Below are positions 33,898-46,916 of a DNA stretch of 64,000 bases, in pieces (within the stretch, counting starts at the first letter, position 1; every line of letters begins with the position of its first letter). A program made the translations under genes and the position numbers. The stretch is from Symsagittifera roscoffensis. Taxonomy: Eukaryota > Xenacoelomorpha > Acoela > Convolutidae. The stretch lies in contig NC_087070.1 in assembly GCF_963678635.1 (NCBI RefSeq), positions 48,899,467 to 48,963,466 on the forward strand, given 5' to 3'. The notes beneath the pieces are model-generated. The model saw nothing but the letters and a program-made list of their open reading frames with translations, was not told where the DNA came from and made no database searches.

Positions 33898-34165
33898 TTT
33901 AAAAGACAGGTTCGACTATTGTACTGCGACCGACTAAGAGTACAAGACACATACGTTTTTTTTATATAATACATTCATATTGTGTCAATATATATTATTT
34001 GTTTTTGATTTTAAATCAACATAAACTGTGCTTGATCGGGTAGTGAATACACTATCTTTTAAATTGACTGATAACATCATATTGTGCTAATTTCAAAATC
34101 TTTGGACCGATAATCGGTTAGTGTGAATAAATTTTATACAAACTGTACTCTGACAACATACAGGG

Positions 34166-34414
34166 ATTCTTGGTCACTATATGTGACCAAGAATATAGTG
34201 AACATATATAGTGGTCACTATATCCAGCAACACAATTCCTCCAGCATCGAAATAATTGTGTTGCTGGAGGAATTGCTGGAGGAATCCTTGACAACATTCC
34301 TCCAGCAACACTCTCAAGTCCATCGTCAGGCTCTCATATCGATGGACTTGAGAGTCTGACGATATGCGTCAGACTCTCAAGAAGTCTGACGCATATCGTC
34401 AGACTTCTTGAGAG
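34166..34414 (+). repeat. Chain of perfect palindromes at the 5' junction of the non-LTR element
   Basis: Successive hairpins: 34166-34177 with 34183-34194 (12-bp arms); a broader one around the phrase gtgttgctggaggaat; 34310-34325 with 34340-34355 (16-bp perfect arms); and 34374-34391 with 34397-34414 (18-bp perfect arms). The phrase gtgttgctggaggaat also occurs inside the element at about 34703-34720, so some arms derive from the element itself. Confidence 0.8.
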
Positions 34415-34415
34415 A

Positions 34416-36737
34416 TTGAACATGTTGCAAGTAGTCGATTTCAACACAACGTCTTCAAAGTTGTTAGATGTTGTTGCTGTCTCCTCTCCAGACCCCATCA
34501 TCTCAGTGAACATTGATGATACTGTCCTTGGTTCCTATCCATTTTCTGATCATTATCCCATCTCTATAGCAATTTCCGTGTCAGAGAAAGAACCCGTTTC
34601 AACACCTATGCAGCGCTTCAGCTTTGCACATGCCGACTATGCTAGTCTCTCCGCCTTGATATCCGAGTTTCCTTTCGTTGGAAAGTGCTGGTCGAATCCG
34701 AATGTGTTGCTGGAGGAATGGCATGTATGGTTGCGTGCACTGATGTTGCGCTGTATTCCTTTCAAGACTTCGCACCGAGTTACGTTGCCTCCCTGGGTTT
34801 CACCAGAATCGTCCCATCTGATGAAGAAACTGAAAACTTTGAAGAAGAAAGGCGCGGTCAAACCATCCGCTACCATATTTCAGAAAATACAGTACTCGGA
34901 AGCAGTTCTGTCAAATGCTCTTGAAACTGACAAAGCCGATTACGAATCCAAACTTGCTGAAGGCAGGAGCACCAAGCACCTTTTTAAATACTTCAAGTCC
35001 CTGAACAGTAGCTCGCTAATTCCAGCTAAGATTCACTGGGGCAACCAGACTGCTGAAAGCGCAACACACCAATGCGAAATGTTCAACAAGTATTTCAACT
35101 CCGTGTTTTCACCGGCGTCAACGCGCCCTGAAGCTCCTAGTAATCCTGTTCTGACCGACTACGACATTTCCCCGCTCAAAATCAGCCAAACTCTTGTGGG
35201 ACTGGATGTTACGAAGTCACGTGGCCCCGACCAACTTCCGCCTGTTCTTTTCAAAGAAGTACCCGAACTTTCACTGTCTCTATCAAAACTCTTCTATAAA
35301 ATACAACAAACTTGCTTATTTCCAGACCAGTGGAAAGTTGGGAAGATAAGCCCTCTTTTCAAAAAAGGATCAAAAGCAGACGTTACCAACTATCGACCTA
35401 TTACGTTGTTGAACATCTGTTCTAAAGTGTTCGAGAAATGCATATTTGATGCGTTATTTGAGTTTGTGTACGATCGCATTCCTTCATGTCAATTTGGCTT
35501 CCAGAAGCGGAAATCGCCTGTATTACAACTCTTGATCTTCCTTGACAACATTTATAAAGGCGTGTTGAACCCTGGCAATGTTGTCGAAACAGTGTACTTA
35601 GACTTCTCAAAAGCCTTTGACAAAATCAATCACAGCATTCTTCTCCAGAAGCTTCAGCATCTAGGCGTAGGAGGAAATCTGCTGAAAATAATTAAGAGTT
35701 ATCTATCTGGCCGGAAGCAATATGTTCAGATTGGCGAAGCAACATCCGGTTTCCTGTTAGTCACTAGTGGCGTTCCCCAAGGATCCATCCTTGGTCCCCT
35801 TTTGTTCCTGATCTACGTGATGGACATAACCGATGGCTTGTTGTCTTTACCCTTCTTATTCGCTGATGATACCAAATTATTGTCAATTCGAGATAAAGGC
35901 TGTTCTTCGTTTCTCCAACAAGATTTACGACTATTGGAAACGTGGTGCGACTTGAACGATATGATTTTCAACGTCGATAAGTGTCATCTCCTCTCCTTCA
36001 CGAAAAACTGCCCCAGCTCTCTGATTTTGTATAACGAAGAACTGAAAACTGTCTCGTCCGAAAAAGACCTCGGAATTATCATCTCGACCAGCTTGAAGTG
36101 GAGCGAGCATATCACCTATATCTGCGGCAAATCCAATCGAGTGCTCTCAATGTTGAAGAGAAATTCTGCTAGACGTCTCCATTGGCACCAAAGATTGAAC
36201 ATGTACAAGTCAATGGTACTTCCCATTCTTTCCTATGGCTGTTGCGTCTGGAGTCTATCAAAAGCCGACATGAAAAGCCTCGAACAGGTGCAACGAAGAG
36301 CGTCTGACTGGATCTTAGGATACCCTGAGTTGAACTACAAGCAACGTCTCTATGCTCTCAATATTCTTCCTTTATCGATGTATTTCCAGATTAGTGACCT
36401 CTTGATGCTCTCCAAGCTTCTCAGCAAAAAATACAATGTGTCACTTAACAACCACCTGACTCCCTATATTCAAAAATATTCAACAAGAAATTCAGAAAAG
36501 CAGATATTCGAACTACCAGATCTAAAGCTCGAGACAGGCCGTGGTAATTTTTGGTACAGGACTCCGCGATTATTTAACAAACTCCAATCCTACGTCAACC
36601 TTCTTGACGACGTGGGCCTCAAGAAAAGACTCGTTGCCTTTTTCTGGAGCTGGTTTGAAGCAAACTTCGATACAGACAAACCATGTACTTGGATTTTCGC
36701 TTGTGACTGTGCAAACTGCCGGGAAACTCATCCTTAG
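34416..36737 (+). CDS. 5'-truncated non-LTR retrotransposon: end of endonuclease plus reverse transcriptase
   Basis: A 773-codon frame inserted in the B leader. It opens inside the apurinic endonuclease domain (VVDF, then SDHYPI, the catalytic His motif) and goes on to a complete reverse transcriptase: YRPITLLNICSKVFEK, QFGFQKRKSP, VYLDFSKAFDKINH, GVPQGSILGPLLFLIYV and FADDTKL. The C-terminal region ends in a small Cys cluster (CDCANC). It is of Jockey/CR1/RTE general type; the clade is not resolved. The N-terminal two thirds of the endonuclease and any ORF1 are missing, so it cannot move by itself. The RT frame itself is open, implying a recent insertion. A (TAA)n tail follows at about 36785-36820. 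Confidence 0.9.
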   Translation: MNMLQVVDFNTTSSKLLDVVAVSSPDPIISVNIDDTVLGSYPFSDHYPISIAISVSEKEPVSTPMQRFSFAHADYASLSALISEFPFVGKCWSNPNVLLEEWHVWLRALMLRCIPFKTSHRVTLPPWVSPESSHLMKKLKTLKKKGAVKPSATIFQKIQYSEAVLSNALETDKADYESKLAEGRSTKHLFKYFKSLNSSSLIPAKIHWGNQTAESATHQCEMFNKYFNSVFSPASTRPEAPSNPVLTDYDISPLKISQTLVGLDVTKSRGPDQLPPVLFKEVPELSLSLSKLFYKIQQTCLFPDQWKVGKISPLFKKGSKADVTNYRPITLLNICSKVFEKCIFDALFEFVYDRIPSCQFGFQKRKSPVLQLLIFLDNIYKGVLNPGNVVETVYLDFSKAFDKINHSILLQKLQHLGVGGNLLKIIKSYLSGRKQYVQIGEATSGFLLVTSGVPQGSILGPLLFLIYVMDITDGLLSLPFLFADDTKLLSIRDKGCSSFLQQDLRLLETWCDLNDMIFNVDKCHLLSFTKNCPSSLILYNEELKTVSSEKDLGIIISTSLKWSEHITYICGKSNRVLSMLKRNSARRLHWHQRLNMYKSMVLPILSYGCCVWSLSKADMKSLEQVQRRASDWILGYPELNYKQRLYALNILPLSMYFQISDLLMLSKLLSKKYNVSLNNHLTPYIQKYSTRNSEKQIFELPDLKLETGRGNFWYRTPRLFNKLQSYVNLLDDVGLKKRLVAFFWSWFEANFDTDKPCTWIFACDCANCRETHP

Positions 36738-36784
36738 TTTTCATAATTTTTGGGTTAACGCCCTGCGACTTTGTCGCGAAGTCT

Positions 36785-36820
36785 TAATAATAATAATAAT
36801 CATAATAATGATAATAATAT
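36785..36820 (+). repeat. (TAA)n-type tail of the non-LTR element
   Basis: Simple repeat of TAA/ATA units after the ORF and a 47-bp 3' UTR. It is a typical 3' end of elements that prime reverse transcription on a microsatellite-like tail. No clean target duplication was found. Confidence 0.7.
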
Positions 36821-36931
36821 TTAATAGAATCTTGTGGAATTTATTGTGTTGTGTCATTATTATTGTTAATAAAGCTATAGGGCCTCTAGCAATCGAGTTA
36901 AGTATAGGCATTAAAAAGTGACAAATAGAGA

Positions 36932-39900
36932 ATGAGTCTAGACAAGTCAAGGATACCAAAACGAGGTAATAGCTCTAGGAAATTCATACCTGGAAAGCAA
37001 AGAAAAACGATGACCGATCCTTTTGTGGATTGGCTCAAGCGATCCCGGTCAGATAAAGAGGAGACGGTTTCAGGCAGAATGGTTGAAACGAGAAGTCAGA
37101 AGACCTCAGAAGAGCGAAGAGAACTGTTAGAAGTGGAGGTCAATACGGACCATACCATGAACGACAACCAGGGAGTAAATGGACTGGAAGGGAGAGGCAG
37201 AAGGCTGGCGAGTGAATCTACTCCGGTAGAACAAGGCCACGATTTTGCCACTTCCACTGGGACATTGGATCGGGAGGAGATGTCGGAACTGTCCGACATC
37301 TCAACTGAAGTAGCGGCAACTAGAAGATCTCCGACAGACAACACTATGATGGCAAGCGGAACTGGGAAGCAAACAACGTCGTCATCGTTCTCAGAAAGAA
37401 TGAAGAACACCTTAGGAAATTTCTTTCCATTCAGCATGGGAGGAGGAGCAGGAAACGATGGTGAGTCCCAGGAGGATGAGGAAGATGAAGAAGAGCAAGG
37501 GGACTTTGGATCTCAAGTCAGCCTCAATAGTTCGATCCAGGAGAATGAGGCACACGTCGGAAGAGAGACTGGAACCATGGACAAATTTGGTGTAGTGACA
37601 ACGATAAGCAAGGAGGAAAACACACCGGGCCAGTCAAAGGACTTCGCGATTAGGACAAGTTCGGAGCCACAACCTGAAGAGAGTAGAACCAGAGGGCTCG
37701 GCAATGCGTTAATGGATCCTGAAATAAACAATGAAAAGACGTTGAAGCAGAGAGTCAAGGCTCGGATCTCGACAAGCACGAAGTTACCTGGGACCGACAG
37801 GGTTACACCGCCACTAGTGACGCCACTCGTGGATAACGGGGCAGCACTAGAGGAAGCCTTAAACAACATAGTGGGCAGTTTAGGAGAACAAAATGAACAG
37901 ATGTCGATAAGGATGAGTGAACTAGAAAGAGCAGTTCACATTGAAAGAGAAAGTCTGCGGGAAGAAATAAACCGCAACAGACAAGAAGTTGGCAGAAGCG
38001 AAAAACGCTTGAAAGAAAGAACGGACGAACATATGACGAGGAACTTGTCGCGAATGACAAGAGAGGCGGAACAGAGGGAGTTACGCTTAAGAGCCGACAT
38101 GGAGAAGTTAAGAATTCAGCAAGAGCAGTCTCTTGGGACTCTTGACACAAAGATAGACGCGATGATGGAGAGGCGAACTCAGGCTATCATGGATAGGTTG
38201 GACGGGCTACTAAGCAGCAAGAGTGGACCAAAAGAAGGAGAGCCGAACTCGGGAGGTCCCAGCAGGGAACCGAGGGTGAACTTCAATGAACATCAAAGGA
38301 GGAAGACGTATGGATCCACTAGAGGCAGGGGCAGTTCATCAGGCTATGCCACAAGGGGTAATACAGCATGGGGCCCGAACAATAGAGCAACTTCAACGGG
38401 GAACAGACAGACCTCTAACGAACGACCAACGCAAGGCACAGATGCGACTGGGAGAAGTGATTCCGGCAACAGGGGGCATGCAAGCCCGAAGAGGAGTCAT
38501 GTAGGTCAAGAGGGAAACACTCACGGCGATTCGGATTGCAGGGATGCACCTCATACAGAGCCTTCGACGAGGTGTGAGGACACTCAAGCAGGACACTCAA
38601 GGGATGCTACAGCAATGGCCACAGCATTTGAACCCCTAAACAGGTCTTTGGAGACATTCCTGACAAGGTTATCAAGAACCAATGAACGCAGTGAGAAGTC
38701 CAGAAGAGTCTTTAAGAAACCAAGATGCTACAAAGACGAATCTGATGGCTGTATTGATACCTGGATAGAGGTAATGAAGCTGCATTTCGAGGGAGAGGAC
38801 TTGTCGGAGAGACAGGAATGCAGCGCGCTCACCAGCAACTTAGAAGGGACAGCCCTGAACTGTGTCATGGCCAAGAAGCAATATCAACGTGACACTGCTG
38901 AGAAAATCTTCGAAATCTTGTTAAACCGTTTTGGATCAGGGGTGCAGGGGCACCAGGCGATGATGCGCTTCGAGAAACGGAGGCAACGAGAAGATGAAAC
39001 GATAGACAAGTTTCTCGATGATTTGGAAATGCTGAGGAGACGCAGCCAACCGGACGAGTCAAACCGAAGGATGAACCTGGCCGTAGCCTCGAAATTTATC
39101 GATGGTGTGAAGAATGATGAACTTCGTACGATGCTAGCAACGCATTACACACCACTATCAACCAATGCGCCAACACCGGAGGAGTTGAGGCTCAAATCAA
39201 AAGAGTATCTTTTGTTGAAACCTCCTTCGAGATCTGGATATTACAAGAACAATTATGGCAATTTTAACAACGGACCAGCAAACCAAGGGAACAATTGGTA
39301 CAAACCGAGGGATGATATGGACAAGAGACGCTCTTGTGCCAATTGCAGTTCAACGGACCATCATGTGTCAGCATGCCCAGCTTACAAACAAGGCATGAAA
39401 GCAATAGGTTTTAGCCTCGAGGACGAAGATGCGTCAGAGTTGGACCACGAGGATTTCATGAGAGGAGTAATTGCGAAATTCGGCCCGAGGTGTTTCTTTT
39501 GCAACTTGGAAGGTCATTTTAAATCAGATTGTCCGCAATTCTGGGATGCAGTGGCAGACATTAAGCATCCAAGACATGAAGAAGCTTTGTCAGGAGTGAA
39601 AGCCAGCAAGGCTCGACTTTTGAGTGAGGCAAGGGCACGCAGAAAGGATAAACCTCAAGAGCTGGCGGCAAAGAAAATGCAAGCGGTAATAGAGGAGACA
39701 CGTGAACCGGAACCAGCAACTGCGGCCGATGACTTCAAAATCGATTATAGGGCAGCTGCGAGGGATGCTATAAATAGAGTACAACAGGAACTAGTGACGA
39801 AAGAGATTGAACAAAAGGTGAAACTCGAGCTGGAGAATGAAAAATTACAGGAGCAATTGAACGCCTTCGAAGCAACGGAAGTTGAAGAGGCAAAAGCACC

Positions 39901-42900
39901 AAGCAGCTTGAGTATGAAACTTAATGTTATCTCTGGTCAGAGGTTCGGTATGGCACCGCAAGGAAGTAAAATACAGTCGATAATCTCGGTGGCAGGGCAT
40001 CAGGTAATCAGAAATCTGAGTGAGCCGTCTGAGATCACTTTGATGCATTTGGACACATATGCAGACTATCTGAGGCAGATGGAGCCACGCACCGAGTCGA
40101 GGGCTGTGAGGGCACTACTAACGACGGGTGGCCCTCGCACGAAGAAACTTCATGGACGCTACCTAGAAGTCTATGGGCCGTATCAAGTGATGCTGAACGT
40201 GGATGGGATCAGTATCTACACCAGGACTTATGTAACAACGGATGATGACCAAATAGGGCAGATCTATTTGGGAGAAGAGGAACTCAAGGTCCGCAGGATA
40301 GGCCATGACGCCATGATGGAACAAGACGCAGTACACATTGGATATGAAGCAGATGTGACAGCACATCTGCTCGACACCAACGGAACAAAAATCGGAGTCA
40401 CAGGGCTTCTGGACACAGGAGCGGTAGTGAGTGTGATGCCGATAAAAACTTGGGAAAGAATGGGCTTCACGCGGGAAGATCTAATTCCAACGAATCTCCG
40501 ACTGGCCGCAGCCAATCGAGGAGCCATCTACGTAGCCGGAAGAACACCAATAACGGTCCTTCACATGGGAGGACGAGATCTTTGGATGAGCTTCCTGGTG
40601 GTAGAGAATCTGGACGATGCCGACCAATTCATCTTGGGCAGAGATTTTGTCAGGAATTTTGACGTGATGATTGATTTGAACAACGGTCTGATACGGATTA
40701 GAAACCCGGACCGAAAGTATGTTAAGAGACCAATTAATAGGATAATAACAGACGAAAATAAGGTACCAGTTTTTTTGGATAGAAAAGTAAAATTAAAACC
40801 AGGACAAGCTGTAGTAGCAATTTTTAGAATGAGAAATTTAAATTCGTGGAGTGATAGTAAACAGGTTTGCTTGGTACCAAATCCAAATAGTCAGAGTTCG
40901 GTGATTTTAGGCCGGAGCTTCTCGGTAACGCGAAACGGACTGTGTGTCAGTGTGTTGTTGAACACACTGGACACCACGGTTTCAATCCAGCGTGGAAAGA
41001 AGCTTGGCTACGCTTTGCCGATGAGGACCGACTATGAGGAGACACAAAACTTGAAGAAATATAGTGTGAAAGACTGTCCTTATCATGCAAATAAAGATAA
41101 AATTTTAAAGAGAATTAATGAATTAAAATCTATTCATAAATTGTTTTCAATGAAATCCGAAACGGACGACGGCTTATCAAGCTGCTCGAATTTTCCGGAA
41201 CGCCCCTCGTCATGTGAACTAGATTCTGACAAACCGGTTTTGCCAGAAATAGAACATCTAAAAGGGAAAATAGGTGATGGAGATTTTGAAAAATTGCGGG
41301 ACCTCCTAAATCGGAACGCTGATGTATTTTCAAAACATAGGGCGGACATCGGTTGCTGTAATTTCGTCGAACACGAGATCGAACTAGAAGAGGGCGCCGT
41401 TCCTCATAGGGAAGGCGCAAGGCGAATGACGCCACATAAATCGGAAGCATGCCGAGCGGAAATAGAAATGTTGCTTGAATACGACATGATAGAGCCCTCG
41501 AAATTGCCATGGGCTTGCGGAGTAGAAATGGCGAAAAAGAAAGGGGGCAGCTTAGATTTTGTTGCGACTTTCGTTACTTGAACGCGGTAACGATAAAAGA
41601 TGCGTACCCGATACCGCGAATAGACGAGAGCCTATCTAAACTTGGTGATGCCAAGTTCTTCACCACATTGGACTTAGGTTCTGCCTTCTGGCAGGTTCTT
41701 TTGCGGAAAAAGGATAGGGAAAAAACCGGTTTCGCGTGCGAATTGGGGTTGTACCAGTGGAAGAGGATGCCCTTCGGCTTGTGCAATGCAACAGCAACCT
41801 TTCAAAGGCTGATGGCTCAGGCTTTGACAGGAGTGACCAAAAAGTACGGGAATCTCTTGATGTGCTACGTGGATGACGTGTTATAGCGACACCGACCCTG
41901 GAGGATCACATTGACCGGCTCGATGAGGTCTTCGGATGTATGAAAAGAGCAGGCTTGAAATGCAAACCATCGAAATGTGAAATCCTTAGGGATTCGATCA
42001 AGTACCTGGGAAGAATGGTGGACAGGCATGGTGTGAGGCCAGATCCGGAAGCAGTAGAGGCTGTGCTGACATGGAAGGCTCCGAGGACGGACACACAGCT
42101 AATGAGCTTCCTGGGGTTTGCCAATTATTACCGTGAATTCATCAAAGGATATGCGGACAAGGTGTACCCGATGCAGAAGCTAATGCGCAACAAAGGGAAA
42201 AAGTTCGAATGGAACGATGAGGCACAGGTTGCATTCGAGAACATAAAGCGGGAACTGTGCGAAGCGCCAGTGCTGGGCATGCCTACAGAAGAGGGCATGT
42301 ATGTTCTCGACACAGACGCATCGGTGGTGGCCATCTCAGGAATCTTGCATCAAGAGCAAGAATGGAACGGAAGAACAGTTCTCCGTCCCATTGCATACGG
42401 CAGCAAGGTCTTGAGTGACACAGAGATGAAATATGGCGCACCGAAAGCAGAAATGTTTGCAGTAGTCACCTTCGTGGAAAAGTACCGTGCATACTTGGGG
42501 AGCGCTCCCTTCAAGTTACGCGTGGACAACAGAGCGTTATCCTGGTTGAAGACCTACTCGATGGATCAGAGTTATATTGGTAGATGGATAGTAAGATTGG
42601 ATGGCTACCATATGATAATCGAACATAGGATGCGTGATAAACACCAGAATGCTGACAGCCTCAGTAAGAAAACTGAGTTCTATGAAAGATTGGAGCAGAA
42701 GCAGGCCAATCAGGCGGAAATAAAGGAGGGATTCTCGTTTCTGGACAAAGAAACTTATGAAGCGCTTCCCTTAACGAGATGGTTGGATAAATCAGGACAT
42801 CCAATTCCAGGGCACCCTGAGTTACCTGTAGGGAAAGCAGCCGAGATAAATATCCTGTCCAAGGAGGATCCGGTCCCCTTGGATTTGTTGCTGCGTTCGA

Positions 42901-45900
42901 ACCTGGTCCAGCAAGAACTCTCTCGCATGAATATAAACAGCCTCTCATTATTGGATAAAACGGTGCAAGTCACACCTCAAGTGATGCGGATGCTGGGTGG
43001 ATTGTTAGAAAGAGAAGTGACCAGAGATGACCCCGAGTGGACAGCAGCAGTGGCATCGCTAACAGTCATTGAGAAGGTGAAGATCATGCCGTCCAGACGA
43101 CAGCACGAAGAGAACGAAAGGGATTGTAGGACAATAGTTCAGCAACTAGTATCCTCAATACCCCAGGAGATTTTAACAAGTACTTCTTACGGACAGAAAG
43201 AACAGGGGAGCAGCAAGCGAAAGAAAACCGTCACCTTTGTAGACCGGGATAAAGAGGGTGGAGTTGTAGAACAAAATCTGCCGCAAGACTATTTGTCCGG
43301 GGAGAAGGATGAGGAGAAAAACCAGCAATCACAAGATCAACACCCGGGACAAGGAAATTTGTCCGGGGAGTCTGAGATAAACGAGGAAATTCCTGACAAG
43401 AGACAGGACCCAGAGAACAAGGTTTTGTCCGGGGAGTTCAGGTGGATGCGAAGAAAGCACAGACATGATCTGGAGGAGCGTGCAGTCTCCAGCACAACCT
43501 CTTCGACGGAGGGTGCTTCCCGAAACTCACGAATGGACACCTATTCAGACAGGAACTCGAGTTCGGGATCCGAACTGTCAGAACTGGCGATACACACGCT
43601 ACTAGTGGAAACTCGGGCGAGAGACCTGGACAGAGAGGTGTACCAGGATCCTGACAGTGATCGCTACCTAATACCAAGCGAAAGAGTCTTTGATAACGCA
43701 GCGGATGACTTAGAAACGATAGCGGTATCGAAACGTTCGATAAGCCTGTTGCCGCAGAAAGAGGTAGTCAGGACTGATCTTCAGCCGTTTCAGCAAGAAA
43801 CACAACCGTTGGCGAAGATTTGGTGCGTTAAGATGGAAGAAGACACACATCAGCCCAACGAGCTGAATAGTCAGATGAGAGTCATGAAGACGTACTTGAA
43901 GGCGAGATACAGACTCTCGGACCTTCTAAGGGCGCAGAGAAATGATCGCATGACAAGCAACCTAAAAAGGTGGATAGAAAACGGTGCACCTGACAAAGGT
44001 GACCTAGAAGAAGATAGCTATAGGATCCTGAGACAATACTTCATGCAGAAGGAGGGGAGATTATATCTGAACAAGGACGGGATCGTGGCTTGCAGGAGAA
44101 GAGAAGAAGACAAGGTCTTATACAAATATAACGCGATAGTGTTGCCGCAACTCTATCAGACAGAACTATTATTCAGGTCGCATGATCAGATGGGCCATCA
44201 AGGGATCGACAAAGTGTATCAGAGGATCCTGAAGCGCTTTGAGTGGCCTGGAATGAAAAAGGCATGTGAGAAATGGGTAACAGCGTGCCTGTCATGCCAA
44301 CAGGTCAAGGATCCAAGGAAATTACGATTTCCTTTACAATCGATTGAGTCGTCTGAATTCAACGAGGTGGTGCAGATAGATCACCAGAAGATATGCATGA
44401 CAGACAGCGGTTATAACCAAGTCTTGGTCATGATAGATCACTTCACGAAGTATGCAGAGGCCGTGCCCTGCATAACTGCCTCGGCGGAAGAGACATGCGA
44501 CCACCTGATCAACACGTGGATAGCAAGACATGGTTGTCCAATGACGTTTCAATCGGATAATGGAACAGCTTTCGTAGGAGAGCTTACGAAAGAGCTCATG
44601 AGACGCTCACAGGTCGCTCAGGCTCACTCCACGACATACCACCCTCAAACGAATGGCTTAGTGGAAAGACAGAATAGGACGTTAGTGTCGATGCTGAGGG
44701 TATATTGTTCCAGGTACATGACCGATTGGGACAGATACCTTCCACAGGTGATGGGAGCTTATAATAGCACGCAACACTCCACCACTGGGGTCAGTCCACA
44801 CATGATGCTGACGGGGCACGAGAAGTCTTTACCCTTGACATTCTTCTACCCAGAGTATGAGGGGAAGAAAACATCTCCACAGGTTTACGTAAGGGATGTG
44901 ATCAGACGTCAACAGGAGTTGAACGATCTTTGCAGACGAAATACTCAGCAAGCACAGGCAAGGCAGAGGAAAAGATTCGACAAGAAAGCAGCTGGTGCAA
45001 AGGCCTACTCGGTGGGAGACTACGTATGGGTATTTCAGAACGTTATACCACCGAAAGGAACATAGAAGCTTCTAAAAAAGTGGAGGGGACCCTTCATGAT
45101 TACGGAGGTGCACCAGGAGGGACGTTTTTATAGACTGAGTACTGGCCGAGCCGCCCACTACGAGAACATCAAGCCACACAATCCATCGACAGAAGACTGG
45201 TGTATACCTGCAGACATGGAAGAAGGGGATTATCTAATGATGGATCCTGCTTGTGAGGTCAATGAAAAAGGCACCAGGGAGAAGAACGATGGAAACGAGG
45301 TCGTAGAGGAAGGTACGGATACACCATTGGACCTGGATCCAAACGAACAGATCGAAGCGGACGATGAAACCTTGCCCTACGCAGAGGAAGATTGGCAGGA
45401 TTCCGAACAGACAGAGGTTCCCAAGAACATGGAACCAGATCTTCCGTTCACGATGCAGACTCGTCAAAAAGACGGGACGAGACCAAGAAAGAAATACAAT
45501 CCTTACGGTGACGACTTTGTAGTGGATAGGATAGATCTAAAGAAAATAGTGGAGGAAGTAGTGGGTTTAGAGGAAATAACCGTGTCACAAGACATTGACA
45601 TAGTCGATGATCACAACGATGAGTGGGTTGACGACTGGTCGAAACCCGAGGTGGAGTTCGACGATGAGCAACAGCAGTCAAATGAACAAGACCTGACGAA
45701 CCTGCGTGTCTTAGGGTGGCTGAATGAGATGACATCAGACCCTAAAAAGACCAGCGTTACGATTCAAGACGTAGATCGTGAAAGCGCGAAATACAATAAG
45801 ACCGAACGAGATGATCCTTCCTGGGCTGCCCAGGAAGGACAAATTCTCATTCCAGCTTCTAACCTTGACTTGATATCCGGTATGCGATCGACGGGGACGC

Positions 45901-46534
45901 CGATGGATATTTTTGTACGGGGAGTGGGGGTAGGACTTACCCACACTGAAAACCTGATAATAAAAAAGTTGAGAATAGCAAGAGAAACAGGAGACTTAGA
46001 AGCAGAAACAGGCGAAGAACCTAAGAAACCTGGCATAGGCAGGGTAGTTGAGTCATATTTTAATTTACCGAATGAATATTCTAGTTACATAATACTAACA
46101 GACAGTGATTTCATACTCACAAACAGAACATGTGCGATAGCAATCACCGCAGACATGAGTTTTAGGACAGCGTTAGCGGCAGATTTTAAGAGAGAATACA
46201 AAAACGTGGAATTCCTTTGGAAGCAAAGACCAGGGATAGGGGCGTAGCAGCCTTACCTCCGGCGGTGTCGCAGACACCGGGAAAGTACTTATGCTTCTTG
46301 GTAACGAGGGCGACAGAGAAGCAGCACGTGGACCCAGAAAACCTAGTCTTGTCTTTGACGAGGCTGAGGGACTTCCTTGTGGAAATGGACGTGAAGGAGC
46401 TCTCGCTTCCAGTGTACGATCCAAACAGAGGAAGACTGCATCCTCGGGAACTGTACGCGCTGGTACACGTGATATTCTCTGATACAAACATACAAGTATA
46501 TCTAAATAAGAAATATTACTTAAGTATAGGCTGA
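36932..46534 (+). pseudogene. Element B Gag-Pol polyprotein, broken
   Basis: Homologous along its whole length to the polyprotein of A, with the same domain order: coiled coil, capsid region, two CCHC knuckles, protease LLDTGA, RT, RNase H, LSGE-rich linker, HHCC/DDE integrase, GPF tail and macrodomain-like end. The start ATG is at 36932. Lesions relative to A: one base missing near 41545 in a run of G; one base missing near 41882, just after the YVDD motif; a Lys codon turned into TAG at 45063-45065 near the end of integrase; and one base missing in a G run near 46235 inside the macrodomain-like module. Two of the three indels are in homopolymers and could be assembly errors. Sequence divergence from A is substantial, so A and B are separate families. 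Confidence 0.92.
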
Positions 46535-46916
46535 GTGAAGTGCGAAAGAGTGTTAGGCCAAAGATTAAGTTGTGTGTAACATGTGATATGTGTGTTATGT
46601 TATGTTATGTGTTAGGTTATTAAGATCATGGGTAAGTAGGGGTTAGTGACCATGAACAACTGAATGACGATCTTGGGAATAGATCCAAAGTTTGGACTGT
46701 CCAATCTTAGGTCGAATTCCAAAATTTTAGAAACCAATTGATTTTAACAAATTTTAGGATAAATATCTGAACTGTTTTAAGCAAATTTTAACGATATATG
46801 TTAAGGTGAAACTGACAAGTGTGACATTCGTGATTTCTTTTCTAGATCCTGATTGATCATTTAAATTACTCACTTGAGTCAAAGAATCGAATCAAATCAA
46901 ACTTGAAAAGAATAGA
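46535..46916 (+). other. Spacer between Gag-Pol and accessory region of element B
   Basis: 382 bp without ORF. A good splice acceptor string (atttcttttctag, ending near 46846) lies upstream of the accessory ATG at 46917, again pointing to a spliced accessory mRNA. Inference. Confidence 0.4.

Larger units (their letters stand above)
32102..34165 (+). other. Element B leader, second part
   Basis: Continuation of the B leader after the nested element. The joined sequence (about 13640-13667 with 32105 onward) aligns with 15205-15245 of A. It carries a motif array of TCCGGAGGGGTC type (densest at 33060-33590), a structured RNA copy (33744-33897) and an AT-rich end before the non-LTR insertion. 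Confidence 0.8.

Noticed and set aside
34123..36931. Target-site duplication of the non-LTR element
   Set aside because: AT-rich flanks give only imperfect matches; no duplication can be claimed.
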